Counted from the first letter of the stretch, positions 1 through 7,350 are shown. The stretch is 12,191 nucleotides of DNA from CAZADA01 sp964524065 (GCA_964524065.1 CAZGCB010000083.1:1-12191); one strand, 5' to 3'. Notes: generated by a model from the sequence alone, not told the origin. Numbers and translations: made by a program.

Positions 1-140
1 CCGATCGCAGCTTCCTGACCAAGGGCGGCGTGATGACCGACGATCAAATCGACGGTTATCTCGAGCTGAAGATGGAAGAAGTCGAGCGCTTTGAACACCA
101 CCCGCACCCGGTGGAATTCGCCATGTATTACAGCTGCTAA
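1..140 (+). CDS. glnA: Glutamine synthetase type I, C-terminal end (partial)
   Basis: Only the last 45 residues are inside the window. The frame starts at base 3 and ends at the TAA at 138-140. The visible peptide runs from DRSFLTKGG through DGYLELKMEEVERF to HPHPVEFAMYYSC. This is the hallmark C-terminus of class I glutamine synthetase, where an ELK-x-EEV helix is followed by a TPHP- or HPHP-VEF-MYYS ending. The enzyme condenses glutamate and ammonia to glutamine using ATP, in the cytoplasm, as a dodecamer. In alphaproteobacteria glnA usually follows glnB (PII), which would lie outside the window to the left. The final Cys after MYYS is a small variation. Two stem-loops follow the stop codon, so this looks like the last gene of its transcript. 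Family assignment is firm; nothing can be said about the missing N-terminal part. Confidence 0.93.
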   Translation, partial: DRSFLTKGGVMTDDQIDGYLELKMEEVERFEHHPHPVEFAMYYSC

Positions 141-162
141 GGCCGACCAGGCTCATGGCGGC

Positions 163-195
163 TCAATTTTGGGAGACGACGTTTCTCAAAATTGA
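163..195 (+). other. Stem-loop after glnA
   Basis: Arm 163-176 (TCAATTTTGGGAGA) pairs with 182-195 (TTTCTCAAAATTGA) through 14 consecutive pairs, two of them G-T, around a 5-base loop. It lies 22 bases after the glnA stop and 20 bases before a second, stronger stem-loop. It lacks a following T-run, so it is more likely a 3' end-stabilising structure or part of a tandem terminator than a terminator by itself. The AT-rich arms stand out in this GC-rich neighbourhood. Confidence 0.5.
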
Positions 196-215
196 CTCAT
201 TGCCAAGCACAACAG

Positions 216-250
216 ACGCGGGGCGATCGCTGATCGTCCCGCGTTTGTGT
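216..250 (+). terminator. Intrinsic terminator of glnA
   Basis: Arm 216-228 (ACGCGGGGCGATC) pairs with 232-244 (GATCGTCCCGCGT), 13 pairs with one G-T, around a 3-base loop, followed directly by TTTGTGTGT. A long GC-rich stem followed by a T-rich tail is the classical Rho-independent form. It separates glnA from the autotransporter gene, whose transcript must therefore start between about 250 and 415. Confidence 0.8.
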
Positions 251-428
251 GTAGCGCGCGAACGCTGCGTTTGGCGCCTCTAATCCGGTCACTCTCAGCT
301 GCTGCTGGTGAGCGCGCAACGTAGACCCGACGGGCCGACCTCGTTTAGACAAGGTTCAGGCGTGCGGGTCACCGTGGATCGCAGATGGCGCGCCGCCTGT
401 CGCCCAAAGGGTTTGGGAGGGGATTTGC
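251..428 (+). promoter_or_regulatory. Upstream region of the autotransporter gene, with ribosome binding site
   Basis: This is non-coding sequence between the glnA terminator and the autotransporter start. A clear ribosome binding site, GGGAGGGG, lies at 415-422, 6-8 bases before the ATG at 429. A promoter is expected here because of the upstream terminator, but I cannot pick out a convincing -35/-10 pair; TTAGACA near 345 is only a weak -35-like match. No convincing operator palindrome was seen. Confidence 0.4.
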
Positions 429-3400
429 ATGGCCATGACGAATGTATTGGCTTCCCGCCGCCGGTGGCGCGCTGCAGCCGCACCGGCGGTTCTCGCGTTG
501 GCCTGCGCGCCAGCTCTGTCCGGCGTGGCGTTGGCCCAGGAAGACGACACCTTCACCGGCCTCGACATCACCGATGAGCGCACCACCCCGGTGGACAGCG
601 CCACGGCCCTGGACGGCGCGCCCGCCGACATCCGTATTTCCAGCGACGGTTCGATCGTTTTCGACGCCGAAGGCGATCCACGCGATCCCAGCTTTGACGG
701 CTTCAGCGCTGTGACGCTCAATTCCTCGAACGGTTTCACCAACGAGGGCACCATAGCCATCACCGATGTTCTGCCGGGTGCTGGCGGGGAGCCGGTCGCC
801 GCGATCCGCGCGCAAACGGATCAGATCAACGGCCCGAGCTTTATTGTGAATGACGGGATCATTGAGGTCGTGGAGACTTACACCCGCGAAGATGACGGGG
901 TATCCGGCGTTGATCTCAACGGCGACGACGTGGTCGACGCCAATGATGTGGACCCTGACGATGTGGACGATGGCGATGTGGACGGGCCCTTCGCGGAGGG
1001 CTCCGGACGCTTCGGCATTCTGATTGAGGGCGCCAGCCCCTTTCAGGGCGACCTCACCACGACCGACACAAGCTCCATCACAGTCGAAGGCAACCAGTCC
1101 GCCGGCATCCGCAGCACGACGCAGATCGATGGCCGGGTCCAGATATCCGGCAACATGAGCTTGCTCGGCTCCGACACTGTCGGCCTCGACTTGCAAGGCG
1201 GCGTCACCGGTGATCTCAGCACCCGCGGCAACATACGCGCGGTGGGCGAAAACGCGCGGGGCGTGCGGATCGCCGGCGATGTCGAAGGAAGCTTTCAACA
1301 GGGCGCCAGCATCGAAGTGCGAGGTTTTGAAAGCGCCCGCGCAACCAACTATATCGATCCCGATTTTCTGAGTGACGACGACGAGGGCCTCAGTCTGGAC
1401 GCCGACGCACTGTTGTCGGGCGGTCCCGCGGTCGAAGTCTCCGCCAGCATCCAAGGTGGCTTCCTCAATGACGGACTTGTGGGCCGTGGCACGGTTGATG
1501 ACGATGAGACCGACGAGAACGGCGAGGCTTTAGACGATGTCGACAATCTCAGCGGCGAATTCAACGGTTCCCGCAGCAACGGGGCCATCACCGCCATTGG
1601 CGACGCACCCGCCGTGCTGATCCAGCCGCTCAACGCCGGAACGCCGGTGGACGCCAACGACCCCGACAGCCCCACCGCGGGTTCGGCCGACATCATCATC
1701 GGCGGTTTTGATATCGAAGTGCTGCGCGATGCACCCGACGCCGACGAGGATAGCGTCACCGATGAACTGCGCGCCATTGTGGCGGCTCAGGGCGTCTCCG
1801 ATGCGGAGATCCTCGCTGTTGCAGCCGCCAATGGCGTGGTCGCGGCGGACCTGGCGGAATTGGAAAGCCTGGACGTCACCGTGGTGCGCATCGCCGATGA
1901 GGATGTCTACAGTTTTGTCAATCGCGGCGCGATCAGCGGTGACGGACGCAACCAAGGCTTCACCGCCACGGGCCTCGAAATCCGTGGCTCGGAGGATGGA
2001 AGCCGCAACACCATTCTCGCCGAAGGCATCTCCAATACGGGCACCATCAGCGCCAACGCTTTTGAACCCGGCGTCAAAGCGCCAGGGCAGGAAGATCGCG
2101 CCGACGCGGTGGCCATTCGTATCGGAAGCGGCGCCGAAGTCGCACGCCTGGATAACACCAACACCATCAGCGCCACAGTCAGCGCGCAATCGGATCTCAG
2201 CCCGGATGCGCGTGCGGTGGCTATTTTGGTGGAGGCAGGCGGTCAGCTGAACCGCTTCACCAATGAAGGCGTTGTCACGGTCGGGCTTCGCGGCGACCAC
2301 GCCGATGGCATCGCGGTGCAAGACCAATCGGGAACGCTGACGGAGGTGATCAACCGTGGCGTCATCGTCGTCAGCTATCTCGATGATTTTGAAGACACCG
2401 ATGGCGATGACGAGACCAATAACGAGGATGAACGCACCGGCGATGCGGTCGCCGTGGATCTGAGCGCCAATGACGCTGGCGTGACCGTCACCCAGGAGTT
2501 GCGGCAGGTCTACCAGCGCGATGAGAATGGCGATGTCGTCTTGGACGACGCGGGCGAGCCCGTGCTGCTGACAGACCCCATTGATGGGTTCACCACGGTC
2601 GTCGACGTGAATGACGATGGCGTCATCGACGAAAACGATGTGGGCGATCCCGCCATCATCGGGGATGTCCGGTTCGGCGACGGCGCCGACACCTTCAACA
2701 TTCTCGCCGGCTCGGTCACAGGCGACGTCAGTTTCGGCGCCGGCGCGGATGTCTTTCGCATCGACGGTTCAGGAAATTTCGGCGATGACGACATTCCCAG
2801 CTTCCGCGGCGATGTGGATCCCGGAGACGGAAACCTTCAGCTGATCATCGGTGAAGCGGTGGTCGCGGTCACCAATGACAACGCCGCCTTGCTGTCCAGC
2901 CTCGAGGTGGGCGACGGCGCCGAGCTGCGGGTTGTGATCGATTCCGACGATACGGTGGTCGATCCCAGCGACGACGGAACCTTGGCGGAATTCGTCGTGA
3001 GCGGCACGGTGGAGATCGCCGCAGACGCCACGATCACGCCGGAATTCATCGGCCTGGCCCAAACGCAAGCCGGCGTAGAGGCCACCCGCATCGTGATCGA
3101 CGCGACGGACGTGCAAGTGGCCGCTTTGGAAACGTTGCTCAGCGAAGACCGGTCATTTCTCTACAACCAACGGCTTGATGCACAAATTGACCCGGAGACC
3201 GGCCGTGAACAGCTCGTGCTCACCTTCTCTGTCCGCACGCCGGACGAATTGGGCCTGACCACCAATGAAGCGGCGATTTTCGACAGCGTCCTCGCCGCCG
3301 CGGCGACGGACGACGATGTCGGAACAGCGATCGTTAATCTCAATGAGGCTGAGTTCGATGTCATCTACGGCGGATTGTTGCCCGATTTCGGTTTGGGTTC

Positions 3401-4376
3401 GACCGAACTGATTTTGGCCAGCATTGACGGCGCCGTTGGTGCGGTGGCCAACCGCTTGGACACCCTCCACAAGGGCGATCGCGACGGTGATGGCGCGGTG
3501 TGGGCGCAAGAATTTGTGTTTTATTCCGACTTGGAGGGGGGACCGTTGGGGCCCGGCTTCCGCGCCCAAGGCTTTGGCTTTGCCCAGGGCGTGGATTTTC
3601 CTGTCGGCCCCCTGTACGCGCTGGGCGCCAATTGGGGCTTCTCCTCGGGTGAGTTCAACGAAAAGGGTGATGACGCCGCGACGACCGTGACGTCCCTGCA
3701 GGCGGCGCTCTATGGCGGGGCCGCACTGGGTCCGCTGCGCTTCGATCTTCACGGTGGTTTCGCGCACTACGATTTTGAATCCCGCCGCATCCTAGACCGC
3801 AATGATGTGACGGATGCTCTTCAGGACCTGGAGCCGACCGCTGAATGGTCCGCCCAAGCCTTAGACGCCAGCGCGCGCCTATCCGCACCCTTCCGCCTTG
3901 GACGCCTTTACATCTCGCCAACGGTGTCGGCTTCTGTCCTCACCGTCAACGAGGATGAACGGATTGAGACCGGCGGCGGCCCGTTCAATGCGCAAATCGA
4001 CAGCCGCAGTTATGACTACGCCACCGTTTCGACCATGCTGTCTTCCGGCTGGCGATTCGCCACGGCGCGCGGCTCATGGTGGTCACCGCGCCTGCGTGTG
4101 GGATATCGCTGGGACAATGACCCTGATCTGACTCAAACAGGGGTTTTTGTTGACGATTCTGGCCAGCCCATCACGAGCGTCGACGAGTTGGGCAACACGG
4201 TCGCGTTGGAGGAATTCGTTCTAACGCCCGCATTCCTTCCTGAAGCCGGCTTTGTCTTCGGCTTCAGCCTCGCGGCTGGCAGTCAGTATTCATCGTTCTC
4301 GTTCGACGTGGACGCCGATTACCGCGACGGCTATGAGCGCACCATTGGCCGCTTGACCTTCCGCTTCTTGTTCTAG
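429..4376 (+). CDS. Acidic autotransporter with EF-hand/RTX-like loops and C-terminal beta-barrel
   Basis: A 1315-residue type V secretion protein. Residues 1-36 are a signal peptide: a basic RRRWR stretch, a hydrophobic Ala/Leu core, and a probable cut after ALA-36 before QEDD. The passenger, about 37-1010, has repeated NEGTI-, NRGAI- and NTGTI-type strands expected of a beta-helix. Residues 1025-1315 are the autotransporter barrel: WAQEF at the first strand, alternating aromatic strands, and a C-terminal FRFLF ending in Phe for BAM recognition. A conserved NRLD precedes the barrel at 1008-1011. The mature protein has no Cys and the whole protein only three Lys (550, 1015, 1079), while Asp is extremely abundant. 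EF-hand/dockerin-like loops lie at 162-173, 726-737 and 1017-1028, and RTX-like motifs at 749-757 and 769-777. The start fits the ribosome binding site at 415-422; ATG 435 is an alternative. The family is firm. Passenger function is unknown: adhesin or surface scaffold is a guess, and no protease triad was recognised. Confidence 0.9.
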   Translation: MAMTNVLASRRRWRAAAAPAVLALACAPALSGVALAQEDDTFTGLDITDERTTPVDSATALDGAPADIRISSDGSIVFDAEGDPRDPSFDGFSAVTLNSSNGFTNEGTIAITDVLPGAGGEPVAAIRAQTDQINGPSFIVNDGIIEVVETYTREDDGVSGVDLNGDDVVDANDVDPDDVDDGDVDGPFAEGSGRFGILIEGASPFQGDLTTTDTSSITVEGNQSAGIRSTTQIDGRVQISGNMSLLGSDTVGLDLQGGVTGDLSTRGNIRAVGENARGVRIAGDVEGSFQQGASIEVRGFESARATNYIDPDFLSDDDEGLSLDADALLSGGPAVEVSASIQGGFLNDGLVGRGTVDDDETDENGEALDDVDNLSGEFNGSRSNGAITAIGDAPAVLIQPLNAGTPVDANDPDSPTAGSADIIIGGFDIEVLRDAPDADEDSVTDELRAIVAAQGVSDAEILAVAAANGVVAADLAELESLDVTVVRIADEDVYSFVNRGAISGDGRNQGFTATGLEIRGSEDGSRNTILAEGISNTGTISANAFEPGVKAPGQEDRADAVAIRIGSGAEVARLDNTNTISATVSAQSDLSPDARAVAILVEAGGQLNRFTNEGVVTVGLRGDHADGIAVQDQSGTLTEVINRGVIVVSYLDDFEDTDGDDETNNEDERTGDAVAVDLSANDAGVTVTQELRQVYQRDENGDVVLDDAGEPVLLTDPIDGFTTVVDVNDDGVIDENDVGDPAIIGDVRFGDGADTFNILAGSVTGDVSFGAGADVFRIDGSGNFGDDDIPSFRGDVDPGDGNLQLIIGEAVVAVTNDNAALLSSLEVGDGAELRVVIDSDDTVVDPSDDGTLAEFVVSGTVEIAADATITPEFIGLAQTQAGVEATRIVIDATDVQVAALETLLSEDRSFLYNQRLDAQIDPETGREQLVLTFSVRTPDELGLTTNEAAIFDSVLAAAATDDDVGTAIVNLNEAEFDVIYGGLLPDFGLGSTELILASIDGAVGAVANRLDTLHKGDRDGDGAVWAQEFVFYSDLEGGPLGPGFRAQGFGFAQGVDFPVGPLYALGANWGFSSGEFNEKGDDAATTVTSLQAALYGGAALGPLRFDLHGGFAHYDFESRRILDRNDVTDALQDLEPTAEWSAQALDASARLSAPFRLGRLYISPTVSASVLTVNEDERIETGGGPFNAQIDSRSYDYATVSTMLSSGWRFATARGSWWSPRLRVGYRWDNDPDLTQTGVFVDDSGQPITSVDELGNTVALEEFVLTPAFLPEAGFVFGFSLAAGSQYSSFSFDVDADYRDGYERTIGRLTFRFLF
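945..983 (+). repeat. 15-base tandem repeat coding for an acidic DVDxx tract
   Basis: GATGTGGAC occurs at 945-953, 960-968 and 975-983, exactly 15 bases (five codons) apart, encoding DVDPD-DVDDG-DVDGP. It sits in a patch (residues 155-186) where 14 of 32 residues are Asp, directly after the first dockerin-like loop. Such a tract can expand or contract by five codons without breaking the frame. Confidence 0.7.
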
Positions 4377-4410
4377 TCCTGGCCCTGAAAAGGTCCGCGA
4401 CGCATCAAAA

Positions 4411-4441
4411 GCGCCTGTCCCTGTTCATAGGGGGCAGGCGC
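4411..4441 (+). terminator. Stem-loop after the autotransporter gene
   Basis: GCGCCTGTCCC (4411-4421) pairs with GGGGCAGGCGC (4431-4441), 11 pairs with one T-G, around a 9-base loop, 35 bases after the autotransporter stop. The 3' flank (ACCATGTTTGTG) is only weakly T-rich. The 5' flank holds AAAA, so the better T-tail is on the opposite strand, although no minus-strand gene needs it. It is best read as a terminator or 3' stabilising hairpin for the autotransporter mRNA. Confidence 0.5.
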
Positions 4442-4548
4442 ACCATGTTTGTGATGGAAGCGAACCGGACTTGCACGGTCTGATCACGCGTGTCCCACAG
4501 CCTGCGAAGCTGCATCTGCGCGTGAAGGCCGACGAGCATGGAGGCGAT

Positions 4549-5163
4549 ATGGTGATGCCGGCTGCGATGCGTCTGATGCTTTTGGCGGTGTGTGTCGCGC
4601 TCGCGGGCTGTGTGGCGACGCCGCCCAGCAACACCGTCAATGCCTGCGCGATTTTTGCGGAAAAGCCAGGCTGGTGGGATGCGGTGAAGGATTCAGAGCG
4701 GCGCTGGGGCGTCCCGCCGCACATCCAGCTCGCCATCATCAATCAAGAATCCGCTTTCTCCGCGACGGCGCGACCGGAGCGCCGCAAGATTCTGCTCGTG
4801 CTGCCCGGCCCGCGCCGCTCCTCAGCGTTTGGCTACACCCAAGCCGTCGACGCCACCTGGGACGAGTACAAGGCTGACACCGGACGGCGCGGCGCGGACC
4901 GCGACAGCTTCCGTGCGGCAGCCGATTTTGTGGGCTGGTATGGTCGGCAAAGCAAACGTCGCTCCGGCATCGCGCTCGACGACGCCTACAACCAGTATCT
5001 CGCCTATCATGAAGGCCATCGCGGTTATAATCGCGGCGTGCATGAGCGCGATGCGGGCTTGAAGCGCACCGCTCAGCGCGTGGCGGCGCAAGCGGACCGC
5101 TATGAGCGGCAAATCGAAAGCTGCCGGCGAGATTTGCACCGGTTTTGGTTTGCTTTTTCGTAA
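4549..5163 (+). CDS. Lipoprotein lytic transglycosylase (SLT_4-like)
   Basis: A predicted 204-residue periplasmic lipoprotein that would cleave the MurNAc-GlcNAc bond of peptidoglycan, forming 1,6-anhydro ends. A signal segment (MRLMLLAVCVALAG) leads to a lipobox L-A-G-C with the lipidated Cys at 21. The catalytic region shows WGVPPHIQLAIINQES with Glu67 as the expected acid catalyst, then SSAFGYTQAVDATW at 91-104 (the GYxQ motif of SLT domains), DFVGWY at 126-131 and the subfamily signature YLAYHEGH at 150-157. Cys33 and Cys192 could form a disulfide. A GGAGG at 4540-4544 supports starting at ATG 4549 or, with better spacing, ATG 4555; ATG 4567 is also possible. The frame is open upstream to a TTG at 4471, but that adds a non-signal N-terminus and is unlikely. 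It stands alone between a hairpin and the hydrolase gene. Family confidence is high; its cellular role (division, turnover, secretion) is not shown. Confidence 0.87.
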   Translation: MVMPAAMRLMLLAVCVALAGCVATPPSNTVNACAIFAEKPGWWDAVKDSERRWGVPPHIQLAIINQESAFSATARPERRKILLVLPGPRRSSAFGYTQAVDATWDEYKADTGRRGADRDSFRAAADFVGWYGRQSKRRSGIALDDAYNQYLAYHEGHRGYNRGVHERDAGLKRTAQRVAAQADRYERQIESCRRDLHRFWFAFS

Positions 5164-5216
5164 GGCCTGCGCTGTTGCCCCATGGTCGCGCATGACGGCG
5201 CCTGGACAATGACGCC

Positions 5217-6236
5217 GTGCGCGATACCGTTCGATGCATGGCGATGACGCTCTTCTTCAGCATTGCCAGCGTGATAGGCGCGCTGGCGCTTTATTCTGTG
5301 GTGTTTTCGGTTCGGATCGAGCGCCGCACGCCGCCCCATGGACGTTATGTCCAGGCCGGTCGCTATTGCGTGCACGTGGTGGAAGCCGGGCTGAGCGAGT
5401 CCAGCGCGCCGCGCGTGCTGTTGGTGCATGGCGCGGCGTCCACCAGCCAGGTGATGGAAACAGCGCTCGCCGCGGCGTTGGCGCCCCATGCGCGCGTGAT
5501 CAGCGTGGATCGGCCAGGCTGCGGGCGCAGCCCCGGCTTTGGCGATCGCGAGCGCCTCGCCACCCATGCTGACGCTCTCGCGGCGCTGCTGGAGACGCTC
5601 GATGGTCCACCGCCGGTGGTGGTGGGCCATTCCTATGGCGCGGCCGTGGCCCTGCGCCTGGCGTTGGATCACCCGGCGCAGGTGCGCGCTGTGGTGACGG
5701 TGTGCGCGGCCAGCCATGGCTATGTCGGGCCTGTAAGCTGGTACAATTATCTCGCCGCCGCGCCGCTCGTCGGACGCGTGGTGACGCGCTGCCTCATTCC
5801 GGTGCTCGGCCCGCTGATGCTGAAGAACGCCCTCATCAAGGGCTTCGCCCCGCAAAGCCCGCCGGCGGGCTATCGCCGCGCGACGGGGCTGGATTTGCTG
5901 TTCCGCCCGGCCAGCTTCCGCGCCAATGCGCGCGATCTGGTGCGCGCCAATCGCGAGCTGGCGGTGCAGCAACTGCGCTATCCCAGCCTGCAGGCGCCGA
6001 TCGCCGTCATTGGCGGGGCGGAGGATCCGACAGTGCTGACCGAGCGCCATTCTGTTCCCCTGGCCGCCGCTGCACCGGACGCGCGCCTGGCGATCCTGCC
6101 CGGTGTGGGCCATCAAGCTCAGCTCGTCGCGCCGGACTTTATCGGCGAGCATGTGCGTGCGCTGCTCAACGATACGGGGACGGACGACGCCCTCCCCCAC
6201 AGCGATGCCACGCCGGCGGCGGCGCCCGCATCATGA
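5217..6236 (+). CDS. Membrane-anchored alpha/beta hydrolase
   Basis: A 339-residue alpha/beta-hydrolase fold protein. Residues 10-32 (TLFFSIASVIGALALYSVVF onward) form a single hydrophobic N-terminal segment, so the enzyme is probably tethered to the inner membrane. The core has the oxyanion region VLLVHGAAST at 67-76, the turn DRPGCGRSPG at 98-107, and the nucleophile elbow GHSYG with Ser139. The acid is Asp270 in GGAEDP and the base His299 in GVGHQAQL, so the triad is complete. A lid-like insert spans about 165-245. The C-terminal 20 residues are Ala/Pro-rich and probably disordered. The start is uncertain: GTG 5217 or ATG 5238, neither with a clear ribosome binding site; both keep the membrane segment. 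The stop overlaps the next start (ATGA at 6233-6236), implying translational coupling. Substrate cannot be told from sequence; esterase, epoxide hydrolase-like and lactonase roles are all open. Confidence 0.85.
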   Translation: MRDTVRCMAMTLFFSIASVIGALALYSVVFSVRIERRTPPHGRYVQAGRYCVHVVEAGLSESSAPRVLLVHGAASTSQVMETALAAALAPHARVISVDRPGCGRSPGFGDRERLATHADALAALLETLDGPPPVVVGHSYGAAVALRLALDHPAQVRAVVTVCAASHGYVGPVSWYNYLAAAPLVGRVVTRCLIPVLGPLMLKNALIKGFAPQSPPAGYRRATGLDLLFRPASFRANARDLVRANRELAVQQLRYPSLQAPIAVIGGAEDPTVLTERHSVPLAAAAPDARLAILPGVGHQAQLVAPDFIGEHVRALLNDTGTDDALPHSDATPAAAPAS

Positions 6237-6949
6237 CCGACGCGGCCGATCCCGCCGTGGCGCGCGCCCTGGCCTACCCATTTGATCCGCCCCACCATGC
6301 CTATGTGATCGCGCAGGGCGTGGTGCGCGATTTTACGCCGGAACAAGACGGCGCCCTGTTGCGTCACCGCCATGGCGTGCTGGCGGTGGGCTCCAACGCC
6401 TCGCCCCAACGCCTGCGGGAGAAGTTCGGACCGCACGCGAGCCTTGCCGTCACACTGGCGCAGGTCGCCGGCTATGTGGTGGCCCACTCCGCCAAATTCG
6501 CAGGCTATGCCGCCATTCCCGCCACGCTGCATCCCTGGCCGGGAGCGCAGACACAGCTGCATGTCACCTGGCTGACGGACGAACAGCTTGCCGTGATGGA
6601 CGAGACCGAAACCCTCGGCGTCGCCTATGATCGAGTGACCATTGCGCCAGTACGGCTCGAGGACGCGCCCGCACAGGAGGTTCCGATCGAAACCTATGTC
6701 TCACGCTCCGGCGCGTTCGGCATTGATGGGCGCCCAGCGGTCAGCGCCGCCGCCCGCATCACCGGCGCAGCGGACTTGCCCGTCTTGACGCAGCAAGAGA
6801 TCCAACGCCGCGCCATGGACGTCCTGGGTGTAGCGGGAGCGCTGCACGCCTTCATCGGCGCCAATGCGCAGGACGCGGCTGTGCGCGACGCGCGTTCCTC
6901 ACAGCTGAGCAAGGCCGTCGGCCTTCCGTTCGCGGCCGCTGGCGCCTAG
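6233..6949 (+). CDS. Uncharacterised protein resembling the gamma-glutamylcyclotransferase fold
   Basis: A 238-residue soluble protein, not recognised with certainty. Several pieces recall the GGCT/AIG2-like barrel. VLAVGSNASPQRL at 49-61 resembles the YGSN-x(3)-L nucleotide-like loop that opens the family. IPATLHPWPG at 95-104 resembles the ATL-P-G strand. MDETETLGVAYDRV at 122-135 resembles the E-x(4-6)-Y-x-R segment that carries the catalytic Glu in GGCT enzymes. If correct it might act on gamma-glutamyl peptides, but the first Tyr of YGSN is Val here and the match is by eye only. The frame is open far upstream inside the hydrolase gene, but that part is a shadow. ATG 6233 is preferred because it overlaps the hydrolase stop by ATGA and begins the natural-looking protein. 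No ribosome binding site of its own is visible, consistent with coupling. No signal peptide or membrane segment is visible. Confidence 0.6.
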   Translation: MTDAADPAVARALAYPFDPPHHAYVIAQGVVRDFTPEQDGALLRHRHGVLAVGSNASPQRLREKFGPHASLAVTLAQVAGYVVAHSAKFAGYAAIPATLHPWPGAQTQLHVTWLTDEQLAVMDETETLGVAYDRVTIAPVRLEDAPAQEVPIETYVSRSGAFGIDGRPAVSAAARITGAADLPVLTQQEIQRRAMDVLGVAGALHAFIGANAQDAAVRDARSSQLSKAVGLPFAAAGA

Positions 6950-7010
6950 CCTCGCTCCTTCGCCGCGCTCCGTCATGGGGACGAGCGCGCGCCAGCAAGA
7001 GGACAACGCC

Positions 7011-7292
7011 ATGGCCGCCGTGGAATCGCTGCAAACGGACGCCGCCGACACCGACCGGATGGGCGGAGCGGCCCGCGATCATTTGGTGTCCTTCATCCAG
7101 CGCATTGAGCGACTGGAAGAGGACAAAGCCGCCGTGATGACGGACATCAAGGAAGTTTATGCCGAGGCCAAGGCCATGGGCTTTGACTCCAAAATCCTGC
7201 GCAAAGTGGTGTCTCTGCGCAAAAAAGATCACCATGAGCGCGCCGAGGAAGAAGCCTTGCTGGAATTGTATCTCAGCGCGCTGGGCGAATGA
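7011..7292 (+). CDS. gapR: GapR-like nucleoid-associated protein (DUF2312)
   Basis: A 93-residue, highly charged, mostly helical protein matching the DUF2312/GapR family. Characteristic segments are FIQRIERLEEDKAAVMTDIK at 28-47, VYAEAKAMGFDSKILRKVV at 49-67 and LRKKDHHERAEEEALLELYL at 69-88, ending in ALGE. In Caulobacter, GapR forms multimers that clamp overtwisted DNA ahead of replication and transcription and stimulate type II topoisomerases; the same role is inferred here from family membership. The Caulobacter protein is of similar length (about 89 residues). ATG 7011 is preferred over the in-frame ATG 6975 because AAGAGG at 6998-7003 is properly spaced and the family starts near here. 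It begins 61 bases after the preceding stop, and 58 bases separate it from the next gene. Confidence 0.9.
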   Translation: MAAVESLQTDAADTDRMGGAARDHLVSFIQRIERLEEDKAAVMTDIKEVYAEAKAMGFDSKILRKVVSLRKKDHHERAEEEALLELYLSALGE

Positions 7293-7350
7293 GGCGCGGC
7301 CCGACGATCGCTGGCAAGAACAGGTTTGTTCAATCGCGACCGACAGCGCA

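Noticed and set aside
945..983. Three GATGTGGAC copies as a CRISPR-like or iteron array
   Set aside because: Copies are nine bases, spaced by whole codons inside a coding region, and encode an acidic repeat. This fits a coding tandem repeat, not an array or origin.
369..1454. Long open frame of 361 codons on the minus strand inside the autotransporter gene
   Set aside because: It lies opposite a gene with a clear signal peptide, barrel and ribosome binding site. Its translation is an Ala/Gly/Val/His-rich shadow of the Asp/Gly-rich repeats and resembles no family. The same holds for the minus frame at 1530-2327.
5209..5247. Twelve-codon frame overlapping the hydrolase start, as a possible leader peptide
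   Set aside because: No ribosome binding site, no regulatory codon pattern and no attenuator structure accompany it.
5100..6200. Minus-strand frame of 366 codons opposite the alpha/beta hydrolase
   Set aside because: Its product is His/Arg/Ala-rich without recognisable domains, while the plus strand has an intact hydrolase with full catalytic triad. High GC content commonly leaves such frames open.
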